NCBI RefSeq assembly: GCF_013155545.1
Contig: NZ_JABJVV010000007.1
Coordinates: forward strand, 124,001-188,000
Origin: Caenimonas soli
GTDB taxonomy: Bacteria > Pseudomonadota > Gammaproteobacteria > Burkholderiales > Burkholderiaceae_C
DNA: 64,000 nt
Reading direction: 5' to 3'
Shown here: positions 48,862 to 57,542 of the stretch, piece after piece
Layout: each line of letters begins with the position of its first letter
Position numbering within the stretch: the stretch's first letter is position 1
Notes under the pieces: model-generated
What the model was told of the DNA's origin: nothing
Seen by the model: the letters and a program-made list of their open reading frames with translations, nothing else
Database searches by the model: none
Position numbers and translations under genes: made by a program

Positions 48862-49442
48862 AGTTGCCTTCCCGCCGCGTGTCCTGGTGGGGCAAGCTGC
48901 CCGCGCGCGGCGACTTCGTTGGCCGCGGCCTGCCGCCCCGCTGGCGCCGCGACTGGGACGCGTGGCTGCAGGGTGGCCTGGCCCTTGCCGCCACGAGGCT
49001 GGACGGCGCCGCGCTGCGCGAACGCCTGGGCAGCTTCGCGCCGTGGCGCTATCTGGCGCTGCCTGGGCCCGGCGAGGCCTGGTGCGGCATCATCGCGCCT
49101 TCGCACGATCGTGTCGGTCGCGCTTTTCCGCTGACGCTGGCCGAACGCCTTGCCGCACCGGCCTCACCGCATGACATCGCTGCACGGCTCGCGTCGCTGC
49201 GGGGCGCGGCGGCAGAAGGACCCGAAGCGCTCGAGGCGGCCATCGCCGCTTTGCCGCCGCCTGCCGAGCAGGACTTGCAGCCGGCGCAGGCCTGGCCGCC
49301 GCAGCCGGCCAGCCTCTGGTGGCCGCTCGCGGATGCGCACGATGCCATGCCCCTTGTCGCGAGCTGGCCACCGGAGCCGGCGCTGCTGCTGGAACTGCTC
49401 GACATTCAACCCGCCGTGCACCAAATCGCGAGCGCGGAATAG
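48855..49442 (+). CDS. tagF: type VI secretion-associated TagF-like protein
   Basis: A 195-residue protein with the TagF/ImpM signature WWGKLPARGDFVGRGLPPRW, then WRYLALPGPGEAWCGIIAPSHDRVGRAFPLTL. TagF is a post-translational repressor of type VI secretion in the threonine-phosphorylation pathway, acting on the FHA protein. ATG at 48855 overlaps the TssM stop; GTG at 48858 is an alternative. The gene's end overlaps that of the convergent phosphatase by 37 bp. Confidence 0.9.
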   Translation: MVKLPSRRVSWWGKLPARGDFVGRGLPPRWRRDWDAWLQGGLALAATRLDGAALRERLGSFAPWRYLALPGPGEAWCGIIAPSHDRVGRAFPLTLAERLAAPASPHDIAARLASLRGAAAEGPEALEAAIAALPPPAEQDLQPAQAWPPQPASLWWPLADAHDAMPLVASWPPEPALLLELLDIQPAVHQIASAE

Positions 49443-50146
49443 TTGTCCTGGTCGCTGCGGCGGGCCCGCTGCACACCGGCTTCCAGGCGATCGAGCCAGG
49501 TCTGCACGCTGCCGCATCCGGCCACGCTGCGCGCCAGCGCCACTTCGTCGAAGGCCGACCACAGGCCGTCGCTGCACAGCAGCAGCGCATCGCCGGAGGC
49601 GAGCATTTGCGGCGTGTCCAGCACCTCGAGTTCGAAGCCTTCGGGTGACCCAAGCGCCGAGGTCAGCTGCCCGGCGGTGGCGGCCCGCGCATCCAGGCCG
49701 GCGTCGCGCAAACGCTGTTCGAGGCTTTGATCGCGCGTGCGGCCGAGCAATCGGGCGTCGTGCCAGCGGTACAGGCGCGAGTCCCCGGCATGGGCCCAGA
49801 GCGCCGCGCCGCTAAAAAGGTCGAGCAGCAGCACCACGATGGTGGTGCGCATGTCGGCGGTCAGGGTGCCGGCAACCTGCGCTGCGACGACCGCGTCGTT
49901 GGCCCCCCGGACCAGCCACTGCAGCGCATCGGTGCTGATCTCGGGACGCTGCGCGAAGGCTTCGAGCACGTGCGTCACGGCGGCGCGCGATGCCGCCTGG
50001 CCGCCGCCATGCCCGCCGGCGCCGTCGCACAGAACGGCGACGAGGGAACCCGCGCCCTCCCAATACCCGAAGGCATCTTCGTTGCACTCGCGCCGCCCCG
50101 TCTGCGAGAGCGAGGCGAGCGAAACGGTCAATGCGCGCCCGGCCAT
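49406..50146 (-). CDS. pppA: PppA-type PP2C phosphatase
   Basis: A 246-residue PP2C-family phosphatase with RRECNEDAFGYW, LCDGAGGHGGG, HAGDSRLYRW, LCSDGLWSAF and the terminal DQDNYSALAIW. In type VI clusters PppA opposes PpkA and switches the apparatus off. It is last in a minus-strand operon behind the FHA gene (19-bp overlap) and convergent with tagF. It is the second PP2C of the window. Confidence 0.92.
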   Translation of the reverse strand: MAGRALTVSLASLSQTGRRECNEDAFGYWEGAGSLVAVLCDGAGGHGGGQAASRAAVTHVLEAFAQRPEISTDALQWLVRGANDAVVAAQVAGTLTADMRTTIVVLLLDLFSGAALWAHAGDSRLYRWHDARLLGRTRDQSLEQRLRDAGLDARAATAGQLTSALGSPEGFELEVLDTPQMLASGDALLLCSDGLWSAFDEVALARSVAGCGSVQTWLDRLEAGVQRARRSDQDNYSALAIWCTAG

Positions 50147-51423
50147 GGGGCCTCCGGCGGTGTGGGGTCCGCGGCGGCGTCCGCCTTGGCGTCGGCGCGC
50201 GACTGCGCTTCATACGCGCGCAGGAATTCGCGTCCGAAGATGGTTTCGAAGTCGTCATCCAGGTGCTCAAGCAACTGGGCGTGCTGCATGCAGTGACGCT
50301 TCCAGAGCGCCGCAGCGCGCAGCAGGGGCAGGCGTGCCATGCCCTGCGCCGGGCCTTGCGCGTTCTCGGCAGCCTCGGGGCCCAACCGGGAGAAGAGCTC
50401 GAACACCGCCGCGCGCATGCCGGCCACCATCGCCACCTGGTGCACCAGCAGGTCGTGATGCGCGTCGCGCAACGCCGCCACGGGGTCGAGGAAGCCCGGG
50501 CTCGCGTCACGCTGCAGCATTCGAGTCAGGGCCTCGTTCGCGTCCGGCGAGAACTTCAGTGGATTGTTCTCGCGCGGCGTGATGTGCGTGCCCTCGGCCC
50601 GCATGTGGCGTTTCGCGACCGCGCGGCTTTGCAGCAGGGCCAGCGTGCCTTCCGCCGTCGCCCGCAGCAGGGCGCCGAGGTGTTCCATCCACTCCGGCGT
50701 GAGCGGCGCCGCCTCGGCGCCAAGGCCGGCGCCGCGAGCGAAAGCGGCCGCAAGCTCGGTCAGTTCCGGCGACGCCTTTGTCGATCGCCGCGTGGCTCTC
50801 TGAGCCGGAGGGTTCTCTGCGGGGGCTGGCCGCGACGCGGGCGATGGCCGGGGAGTCTCTGCCGGAACCGGCGCCGCCTGCGGGGGCGGCGGCGCCGGCG
50901 GCATCGCGGCCGCGCTCGAGGCTATCGGCGCGCCGCCACGCACGAGATGGCCGCTCGTCTGCCAGGACACCACCGCGCTGGTCGCCGGCGCCTCGGGCGA
51001 AGCAGCCAGGGCCGGCAGCGGCGATTCGGCCGCGAGCGGGTCGGGCGCTCCGTCCAGATCGAACCAGCGATCCAGACGCGGGCGCTGCGCGGCAGTGGCC
51101 GCCGCGGGTTCCTCGGCGGGCTCCACGGCGAGCTCGAACCTTCCGATGCGCAGGCGGTCGCCCGCGACCAGGGCCTGTTCGCCACCCGGGTCGAGCTGCA
51201 CGTCGTTCACCCACAAAGGCTTGCTGCTCACGCAGCGCACGCGCGCGCTCTGCCCGTTCACCAGCACTTGCGCATGCTGGCGCGACACCAGGCGCAGCGG
51301 GTCCGCCAGCACCAGGCCGCAATCGTCGGAGCGGCCGATGATGAGGCCCTCGGCCGGCAACACCAACGCGGTGGCATCGGGTTCGGTGGCACCGGGACGG
51401 CGTGTGACACGCAGCGCGATCAC
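50128..51423 (-). CDS. type VI-associated FHA-domain protein (TagH/ImpI-like)
   Basis: A 431-residue protein with an N-terminal FHA domain (LIIGRSDDCGLVLADPLRLVSRQHAQVLV; the distal N/T positions are VNDVQL). A Pro/Ala-rich linker precedes a TagH-type C-terminal domain (NPLKFSPDANEALTRML, FLDPVAALRDAHHDLLVHQV, AGMRAAVFELFSRLGPE). The start is GTG at 51423, fourteen bases after the end of the kinase gene; the longer upstream frame overlaps the kinase and is rejected. It is the presumed phospho-target of the adjacent kinase and phosphatase. Confidence 0.85.
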   Translation of the reverse strand: MIALRVTRRPGATEPDATALVLPAEGLIIGRSDDCGLVLADPLRLVSRQHAQVLVNGQSARVRCVSSKPLWVNDVQLDPGGEQALVAGDRLRIGRFELAVEPAEEPAAATAAQRPRLDRWFDLDGAPDPLAAESPLPALAASPEAPATSAVVSWQTSGHLVRGGAPIASSAAAMPPAPPPPQAAPVPAETPRPSPASRPAPAENPPAQRATRRSTKASPELTELAAAFARGAGLGAEAAPLTPEWMEHLGALLRATAEGTLALLQSRAVAKRHMRAEGTHITPRENNPLKFSPDANEALTRMLQRDASPGFLDPVAALRDAHHDLLVHQVAMVAGMRAAVFELFSRLGPEAAENAQGPAQGMARLPLLRAAALWKRHCMQHAQLLEHLDDDFETIFGREFLRAYEAQSRADAKADAAADPTPPEAPWPGAH

Positions 51424-51436
51424 GACGCGTCCGCTT

Positions 51437-52912
51437 TCAGCCAAGCGCACGCCACAGGTCGGCCTGCACACGGCGGGCATCGATGCCCGGCGTGAGCTGG
51501 TCAAGCACGCGGGCGACGAACTGTTCGCGCGTATCCGAGGTCGCGGCGCAGCGCTTCGCGACGACCCGGGCAATCGGCCCGAGCGAGGACAGGAGGGCGG
51601 CGGCCGCCTTGTCGACGTCACCCTCGCGCATCGGCGCGCCGCTCGGCACTTCGCCATCGGCCCGCGTGACTTCGAAAAGGCTGGCAGCGGGCGGTACAGC
51701 GCCATTGGTGCGCGGCACGCCGGCCTTGGCCAGGAAGCGCTCGCGCGCCTCGAAATCGGTGATCGATGCGGCCACGGCCTGGCGTACTGCCGCCAGCGAA
51801 GTCAAGCCGCGGGCGGCGCGGCGGACCAGCACGCGCGCCACCGGCCCTATGTGCTGGGCCAGGTCGCGTTCGACCTCCGCCAGCGCTGCGGTGTCCCATC
51901 CGGTGGGCACGGGGACCGAAGGCGGGCCGGTGACGGGGCGTGGCTTCGAAGGCGTCGGGGGGGGCGATTCCGCTTGGGTGGAAGCGTGCGAGTCAGGCTC
52001 CTTGGCGACGGCCGGTTTCGCTTCAAGGCCTTCGTGCCGCGGAGCGAGCACGATGTCGGCCGGAAGCAGGTCCGGCAGCGGCTGCGTGGCAAGCGCCGCC
52101 AGTGCCGTGCGCATCGCCATGGCGCTCGGATAGCGCTGCGCCGGATCCTTGGCCAGCGCCCGGTCGAGCACCGCATCAAAGGGCTCGAGCGCGCTGTCGT
52201 TCATCACTTTACTAAGCGGCTTGTGCGGCTCGTAGACGATCTTGTACATGATCGCCTCGTCCGTGCCGGCAAATGGCGTCGTCCCGCTCAGCATCTGATA
52301 GAGCAGCACGCCCGACGAGAACACGTCGACGCGCCGGTCGACCTCCCGGTCGGTGTACTGCTCCGGGGCGATGTAGCCGGGCGACCCGATGACGGAACTG
52401 CCGCGGGTCAGGTTCGACGATTCGGTTCGCGCGATGCCGAAATCGGTGATCTTCAGGCGCCCGTCATCGGCGATCAGCAGATTCGCCGGCTTGATATCGC
52501 GGTGCACGATGCCGCGCTCGTGGGCGTAATGCAAGCCGTCGAGCAGTTGCAGCATCAGGCACAGCACGTGCGGCACCTCGAGCTTGCGCGGCGCCTGGAT
52601 GTAGTCGCGCAGGTTTCGCCCCGCGACGTACTCCATGACGATGTAGGCGCAGTCCTTTTCTTCGCCGAACTGGTAGACCGGGACGATGTTGCGGTGCGTG
52701 AGGCGCCCTGCCGCCTTGGCTTCCACACGAAAGCGCGCCGCCAAGTTCGGTTCGTCCTCGCTCGATTCGAGCAGGCGCCGGTGGATCGTCTTGATCGCCA
52801 CCGGGCGGTCGATGGCCGGGTCGTACGCCAGGTACACCACGCCCATGGCGCCCGAGCCGATCACGCCGCGGACCTGGTAAGGACCAATGCTGGACGGGGT
52901 GGCTGCGCCCAT
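51437..52912 (-). CDS. ppkA: PpkA-like Ser/Thr protein kinase
   Basis: A 491-residue kinase. Domain 1 (about 10-275) has IGSGAMGVVYLAYD, the Lys in VAIKTIH, HRDIKPANLL, DFGIA and SPGYIAPEQ. A Pro-rich linker (about 310-335) and a ~150-residue helical C-terminus without a family I recognise follow; no membrane helix is seen, unlike classical PpkA, so it is probably cytoplasmic. It lies between a membrane sensor-like protein and the FHA protein, as expected for the threonine-phosphorylation pathway of type VI systems. The symbol reflects context and could be debated. Confidence 0.88.
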   Translation of the reverse strand: MGAATPSSIGPYQVRGVIGSGAMGVVYLAYDPAIDRPVAIKTIHRRLLESSEDEPNLAARFRVEAKAAGRLTHRNIVPVYQFGEEKDCAYIVMEYVAGRNLRDYIQAPRKLEVPHVLCLMLQLLDGLHYAHERGIVHRDIKPANLLIADDGRLKITDFGIARTESSNLTRGSSVIGSPGYIAPEQYTDREVDRRVDVFSSGVLLYQMLSGTTPFAGTDEAIMYKIVYEPHKPLSKVMNDSALEPFDAVLDRALAKDPAQRYPSAMAMRTALAALATQPLPDLLPADIVLAPRHEGLEAKPAVAKEPDSHASTQAESPPPTPSKPRPVTGPPSVPVPTGWDTAALAEVERDLAQHIGPVARVLVRRAARGLTSLAAVRQAVAASITDFEARERFLAKAGVPRTNGAVPPAASLFEVTRADGEVPSGAPMREGDVDKAAAALLSSLGPIARVVAKRCAATSDTREQFVARVLDQLTPGIDARRVQADLWRALG

Positions 52913-52922
52913 ATGCGGATGC

Positions 52923-53795
52923 TCAGGTGTCGAGCATCTTCATGGCCTGATCGAGGCTGTGACGCATGCGCGCAAACGATTGCGCCAGCGTCCCGATTTC
53001 GTCACGCCCATGCGTCGCAAATTCCGGTGCATCGAGCTCACCCAGGCTGACGCGGTTGGCCAGCTCCGACAGCGCCGTCACCGGCCGGATCACGAGCAGG
53101 TAGAGCATCAGGTTCAGCGCGATGCCGATGGCCACGAAAATGCCGACGAGCGAAACCATGAAGACCTTGAAAGCCTGCCCGGCGCGCGCCAGCGGCACCG
53201 ACATCGGGACCGACACCACCTGCGCGCCTATCACTTCATTCATCTTCCAGCCGAAACCGTTGGCCTCACCGTACTTGTCGATCAACGTACGCGGCGCCGC
53301 CGCGACCGTGCTGTGGCATTGCAGGCAGGCTGCGCTGGTGATGCGCAACGGGCGCGCGATATAGAGCGCCCGCCCCGTACCCGAGTCGCGCTCGCCGACG
53401 AACTCCTTCTGGTCGGTCTGGGTGCGGAAACGATTCACGATGTCGGCTTCCCAGTCGACCGCCCGATCGCGCGGGTTGGTCGGATTCAGGGTCGCTTCCT
53501 TGTACGTGTAGTCGGGGAAGCTCTTGGCCAGCGTCGCCAGCACTTCGGTGGCGGAATAGGCCGGTACCGTCTGGGGCAGGAAGGTGTACTTCATCTGCGT
53601 TTCAAGCAGCGGGCGGATCTGCTCGTTGGTGTAGCTGCGTATCGCCACCGCCTTTTCCATTGTCAGGCGCGCATGGTCGAGCACCTCCTGCTTGGCGTTG
53701 CTCTGCAGCAGGTCATAAGAAACCTTGCCGGCGCCGAGCACACCGGCGACGAAGACAATCAGAAAGATCAGATTGAACTTAAGTAGAAGTCGCAT
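52923..53795 (-). CDS. membrane sensor with periplasmic haem-binding-type (DUF3365) domain and HAMP
   Basis: A 290-residue protein with an N-terminal membrane helix (FNLIFLIVFVAGVLGAG), a periplasmic DUF3365/Tll0287-like domain that carries a c-type haem motif CLQCH near residue 161, a second helix (FMVSLVGIFVAIGIALNLML) and a HAMP domain (RPVTALSELANRVSLGE). It has no output domain, so it must act through a partner, most simply the kinase encoded 10 bp downstream. A redox or gas signal into the phosphorylation pathway is a reasonable inference. It lies behind the ECF-type promoter at 53830-53858. Confidence 0.85.
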   Translation of the reverse strand: MRLLLKFNLIFLIVFVAGVLGAGKVSYDLLQSNAKQEVLDHARLTMEKAVAIRSYTNEQIRPLLETQMKYTFLPQTVPAYSATEVLATLAKSFPDYTYKEATLNPTNPRDRAVDWEADIVNRFRTQTDQKEFVGERDSGTGRALYIARPLRITSAACLQCHSTVAAAPRTLIDKYGEANGFGWKMNEVIGAQVVSVPMSVPLARAGQAFKVFMVSLVGIFVAIGIALNLMLYLLVIRPVTALSELANRVSLGELDAPEFATHGRDEIGTLAQSFARMRHSLDQAMKMLDT

Positions 53796-53829
53796 GAGAG
53801 GCTCTCCAGTCTTGGCTGTTAGCAGTCGC

Positions 53830-53858
53830 TTAGTTGCGGCAAGACGCGCGGCGGTTCA
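53830..53858 (-). promoter_or_regulatory. candidate ECF promoter, site 7 (sensor/kinase operon)
   Basis: On the minus strand TGAACC (53858-53853) and CAACTAA (53836-53830) are 16 bp apart, ending 34 bp before the ATG of the sensor gene. It sits exactly in the gap after the FecR gene. Confidence 0.6.
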
Positions 53859-54815
53859 CTATGGTTTACCCCAGCCGGCGCCTGTGCCCGACGCCGGGGC
53901 GGCGGCGCGGGCGGCTTGGCGGGCGGCCTGGCGTGCGGCCTCCCGCGCGCGCCGACGCTCAGCCTCTTCGGCCATGCGGCGCGCATAACCCTCCGGGTCT
54001 GCGTAGGGTTCCCATTCGGGGTGCTGCGCCAGCTCGGCCTTGGCCGCCGCGCGGAAGGTCAGGTCGGCTGCGCGCGACCGCCATAACGGCAGCAGCGGCA
54101 GACGCAGCGCCGGCTCGGTGCGCAGCCAGGCAGCCACATCGGTGTAGGCAACCTCGCCGAGCGCCTTAGGTGCGACGTTGCGCTTGGCGAACTGCTCGCC
54201 GCGCGCGGGCAGCCGGTCGCGGAACTGGCGCGGCACCTTGGCCAGGAACTCGGGCGTGGCGCGCCGCGCGACCGTCAGCGTGGCGCCTTCACGCTTTTGT
54301 GCGAAGTCACCGCTGGCCAGTTGCGCGGTGGTCTGCGCGCCATCGCGCAGCTTCAGCCTGGCGGCGCCGCTTTCGAGAAACACCTCGTACTGCGCGCCTG
54401 TGGTGTAGACGACGATGGTGCCGGCTTGCGTCGCGATCTCAAAGGTGGGGCTTGCATAGCCGAAGGCCCCGCTGGTGCTGGTCTTGAGCCAGCCCTGGAG
54501 CAGATACAGCGGCGGCGGCGTCAGCCCCTTGCCGACGCGAGGCCGCAACATCAGCCTCGTCGATTCACCGACACCGACAAGGACGCCTCCGGGAAGTTCG
54601 ATCTGGGCGAAAGCACCGGGTGCTGTCTCGATGATGTCCTGATCGTTCAACGCCACGCCCTCGGCGAGCGCGTACCGCGTGGTCTGTCGGATCAGCGTGG
54701 CGCCGCCTTCAACGATGCCGACCACACTGGTAGCTTGCGCGCAGGCCAGCGACGACGAAAGCAGGCTGGCGACGCACAGCACGAGCGACCTGAACGATAT
54801 CCTTGCGAGCCGCAC
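53859..54815 (-). CDS. FecR-domain periplasmic protein
   Basis: A 318-residue exported protein (signal SFRSLVLCVASLLSSSLACAQ) with a FecR domain: VGIVEGGATLIRQ, LNDQDIIETAPGAFAQIELPGG, LYLLQGWLKTS, FEIATQAGTIVVYTTGAQYEV. The C-terminus is Ala/Arg-rich. Stand-alone FecR proteins of this type are found near caspase and type VI-like genes and may bind peptidoglycan or sense the envelope; no membrane segment or anti-sigma N-terminus is present. The operon promoter at 53830-53858 begins immediately after its stop. Confidence 0.85.
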   Translation of the reverse strand: MRLARISFRSLVLCVASLLSSSLACAQATSVVGIVEGGATLIRQTTRYALAEGVALNDQDIIETAPGAFAQIELPGGVLVGVGESTRLMLRPRVGKGLTPPPLYLLQGWLKTSTSGAFGYASPTFEIATQAGTIVVYTTGAQYEVFLESGAARLKLRDGAQTTAQLASGDFAQKREGATLTVARRATPEFLAKVPRQFRDRLPARGEQFAKRNVAPKALGEVAYTDVAAWLRTEPALRLPLLPLWRSRAADLTFRAAAKAELAQHPEWEPYADPEGYARRMAEEAERRRAREAARQAARQAARAAAPASGTGAGWGKP

Positions 54816-55073
54816 GGACTTACCTCCGCTACAGAGGGCATCATTGAACTGGTTGTCAGCCGGATGGCAGCCTCAATGGTACTCAAGTCCCTCCGGTGCG
54901 TTTGTCTTTTTCTGAGCTGATGAGCGCCGCAATCAGCCCATCCGTTGCGCCTTTCCGAGCCGCTTTTCTCGGCGTGGCAGCGTGTCCTACACGGGCTGCA
55001 AACGACAGATGACAGAGGAGCGAGAAATTTCGCGCATTATTACAACCAGAACACAAATGGAAGGAACCTTCGC

Positions 55074-55481
55074 ATGAAGCCTTTTGAACTTAAATCCAAT
55101 ATGCTGACAATGAGCGGCGTGTTCTACCCCACCGGGTACATGTTCATCATGTTTCCGTCGGAAAAGGAAGCCCGGGACGCAGAGCTTGCACTCGAGGATG
55201 ACGGCTATCCCGGCGAATGCATCTCGTTGCTCACCCCTCGGGACATCCATGAGAAGGTCGCCCGGACAGTGGGCGGCGCGGACATCCCAATGCCCTCCGC
55301 AGGCACCGAGGCCGACACGGTCCGCCGCTATGTCGATCTCGCGAGCCAGGGGCACCACGCCCTGATGATCCACGCGCCCTCAGGCAAGCAGACCGAGCAC
55401 GTCATGGATGTGCTCAAGGATGCCCCTATTTCCTACGGCCAGAAATACCGGCACCTGATCATCGAAGACCTGGTGGAATGA
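55074..55481 (+). CDS. hypothetical protein, 135 residues
   Basis: A soluble acidic protein beginning MKPFELKSNMLTMSGVFYPT. It contains FPSEKEARDAELALEDDGYPGECISLLTPRDI and ALMIHAPSGKQTEHVMDVLKD, resembling the flavour of small alpha/beta stress-type proteins that bind no recognised cofactor. AAGGAA precedes the ATG at 55074; the frame is open further upstream but has no better start. A strong terminator follows. I do not recognise a family. It stands alone between the FecR gene (divergent) and phaB (convergent). The 258-bp gap before it shows no motif I can support. Confidence 0.75.
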   Translation: MKPFELKSNMLTMSGVFYPTGYMFIMFPSEKEARDAELALEDDGYPGECISLLTPRDIHEKVARTVGGADIPMPSAGTEADTVRRYVDLASQGHHALMIHAPSGKQTEHVMDVLKDAPISYGQKYRHLIIEDLVE

Positions 55482-55509
55482 GGTGGCGCACCAAAGAACG
55501 CAGCCAAAG

Positions 55510-55536
55510 AAAAAGCCCGCAGAGCGGGCTTTTTTC
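55510..55536. terminator. bidirectional intrinsic terminator
   Basis: AAAAAGCCCGC-AGA-GCGGGCTTTTTT: a perfect GC stem flanked by A and T runs, usable by the hypothetical gene on the plus strand and by phaB on the minus strand. Confidence 0.9.
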
Positions 55537-55550
55537 GGGCTAGCAGACGG

Positions 55551-56288
55551 TCAGCCCATATGCAGACCACCGTTCACGGAGAAGTCCGCGCCGGTGGAAT
55601 AGCCGCCTTCTTCGGAAGCCAGCCAGGCAATGATGGAGGCGATCTCCTCGGGCTTGCCGAGGCGCTTGACCGGGATGGTCGCCACGATCTTGTCCAGCAC
55701 GTCGGGGCGGATGGACTTGACCATGTCGGTGCCGATGTAGCCAGGGCTCACGGTGTTGACGGTCACACCCTTGTTGGCGAGTTCCTGGGCCAGCGCCATC
55801 GTGAAGCCGTGCATGCCGGCTTTTGCCGCCGAATAGTTGGTCTGCCCGGCCTGGCCCTTCTCGCCGTTGACCGAGCTGATGTTGATGATGCGGCCCCAAC
55901 CCTTTTCGACCATGTCGCCCACCACCTGTTTGGTGACGTTGAACATGGAGTTGAGGTTGGTCTCGATCACCGCGTCCCAGTCTTCGCGCGTCATCTTCAG
56001 GAACATGCGGTCGCGCGTGATGCCGGCGTTGTTCACCAGCACATCGATGGTGCCGTGTTCGGACTTGGCCTTGGTGAAGGCCTCGACGGTGGAATCCCAG
56101 GCGCCGACATTGCCGACGGAGGCGTAGAAGTCGTAGCCCAGCGCCTTTTGCTCACCCAGCCATTTGGCGTGGTCGCGTGTCGGCCCGCAGCCGGCAATGA
56201 CCTTGAATCCCTCCTTGTGCATGCGCTGGCAAATGGCGGTACCTATGCCGCCCATGCCACCGGTCACGTAAGCGATTTTCTGGCTCAT
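55551..56288 (-). CDS. phaB: acetoacetyl-CoA reductase
   Basis: A 245-residue NADPH-dependent SDR that reduces acetoacetyl-CoA to (R)-3-hydroxybutyryl-CoA for polyhydroxybutyrate. Motifs: TGGMGGIG, NNAGITRDRMF, ISSVNGEKGQAGQTNYSAAKAG (catalytic Ser, Tyr, Lys) and the C-terminal FSVNGGLHMG typical of PhaB. It is third in the phaC-phaA-phaB operon, 36 bp after phaA, and ends at the terminator at 55510-55536. Confidence 0.96.
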   Translation of the reverse strand: MSQKIAYVTGGMGGIGTAICQRMHKEGFKVIAGCGPTRDHAKWLGEQKALGYDFYASVGNVGAWDSTVEAFTKAKSEHGTIDVLVNNAGITRDRMFLKMTREDWDAVIETNLNSMFNVTKQVVGDMVEKGWGRIINISSVNGEKGQAGQTNYSAAKAGMHGFTMALAQELANKGVTVNTVSPGYIGTDMVKSIRPDVLDKIVATIPVKRLGKPEEIASIIAWLASEEGGYSTGADFSVNGGLHMG

Positions 56289-56324
56289 GGTTGTCTCTCC
56301 TTGAAGTGCTGTCGTTTTAACCGT

Positions 56325-57506
56325 TTAAGCGCGTTCGACGGCGAGGGAAACCCCCATGCCGCCCCCGATGCACAGTGCGGCGACGCCCTTCTTGGCTTCG
56401 CGGCGCTGCATTTCATGCAGCAGCGTCACCAGGATGCGGCAGCCGGATGCACCGATAGGGTGCCCGATGGCGATGGCACCTCCGTTGACGTTGACCTTGG
56501 ACGCGTCGATGCCCAGTTCCTTGTTGACCGCGCAAGCCTGCGCGGCAAAAGCTTCATTGAGCTCGAACAGATTGACGTCGCTGGCCTTCCAGCCGGCGCG
56601 CTCCAGGGCCTTGCGCGTGGCCGGCACCGGGCCCATGCCCATCGTTGCAGGATCCAGCCCGCTTGTGCCGAAGGCGACGATGCGAGCCAGCGGCTTCAAA
56701 CCGAGCTGCGCGGCCTTCTTGGCGCTCATCACCACCACGGCGGCGGCGCCGTCGTTGAGGCCGGAGGCGTTCCCGGCCGTAACGGAACCGGCCTTGTCGA
56801 AGGCGGGGCGCAAGCCGGCCAGCGCTTCGGCATTGGTTTTCTTGTTGATGAATTCATCGGTGGCGAACACCACCGGGTCACCCTTTTTCTGGGGAATCGT
56901 CACCGCAACGATTTCATCCTTGAATTTGCCGGCTTCCTGCGCGGCCGAGGCCTTTTGCTGGCTGCCCAGCGCCAGCGCATCCTGGGCGGCGCGGTCGATG
57001 CCGTGCTGCTTGGCGACGTTCTCCGCCGTCACGCCCATGTGGTACTGGTTGTAGACGTCCCACAGGCCGTCCACGATCATCGTGTCCTGCAGCTTCCACT
57101 CGCCCATGCGCTGGCCATCGCGCGAATTGGGCAGCACGTGCGGCGCGGCGCTCATGTTCTCCTGGCCGCCGGCCACCACGATTTCGGCATCGCCCCAGGC
57201 GATGGCCTGCGCCGCCAGCATCACGGCCTTCAAGCCCGAGCCGCACACGGCGTTGATGGTCAGGCCCGGCACTTCCTTGGGCAGGCCGGCCTTGAGCAGC
57301 GCCTGGCGCGCCGGGTTCTGCCCGGAGCCGGCGGTCAGCACCTGGCCCATGATGACTTCGCTGACCTGCGAGGGATCGACCTTCGCGCGGGCTAGCGCTT
57401 CCTTGATCACGATGGCGCCGAGTTCGGGCGCCGGAATCTTGGCGAGCGAGCCGCCGAACTTGCCCACAGCGGTGCGGACGGCCGAAACGATGACGATGTC
57501 TTCCAT
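56325..57506 (-). CDS. phaA: acetyl-CoA C-acetyltransferase (beta-ketothiolase)
   Basis: A 393-residue thiolase that condenses two acetyl-CoA to acetoacetyl-CoA. Active-site residues are Cys in [12 protein letters not shown], His in [14 protein letters not shown] and Cys in [13 protein letters not shown] at 57506 has GGAGA upstream; a longer start at 57518 is possible. Middle gene of the polyhydroxybutyrate operon. Confidence 0.96.
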   Translation of the reverse strand: MEDIVIVSAVRTAVGKFGGSLAKIPAPELGAIVIKEALARAKVDPSQVSEVIMGQVLTAGSGQNPARQALLKAGLPKEVPGLTINAVCGSGLKAVMLAAQAIAWGDAEIVVAGGQENMSAAPHVLPNSRDGQRMGEWKLQDTMIVDGLWDVYNQYHMGVTAENVAKQHGIDRAAQDALALGSQQKASAAQEAGKFKDEIVAVTIPQKKGDPVVFATDEFINKKTNAEALAGLRPAFDKAGSVTAGNASGLNDGAAAVVVMSAKKAAQLGLKPLARIVAFGTSGLDPATMGMGPVPATRKALERAGWKASDVNLFELNEAFAAQACAVNKELGIDASKVNVNGGAIAIGHPIGASGCRILVTLLHEMQRREAKKGVAALCIGGGMGVSLAVERA

Positions 57507-57542
57507 GAGGGTCTCCAATGATGCGTCGGGATGAAAACGGGA

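Noticed and set aside
42435..53795. A complete type VI secretion system
   Set aside because: No sheath, baseplate, tube, spike or ClpV gene is present; only membrane-complex and regulatory parts are seen.
54816..54900. TTGAGG…CAACCA upstream of the FecR gene as a further ECF site
   Set aside because: The -35 half is poor and the spacing is 14; it does not meet the pattern of the seven accepted sites.
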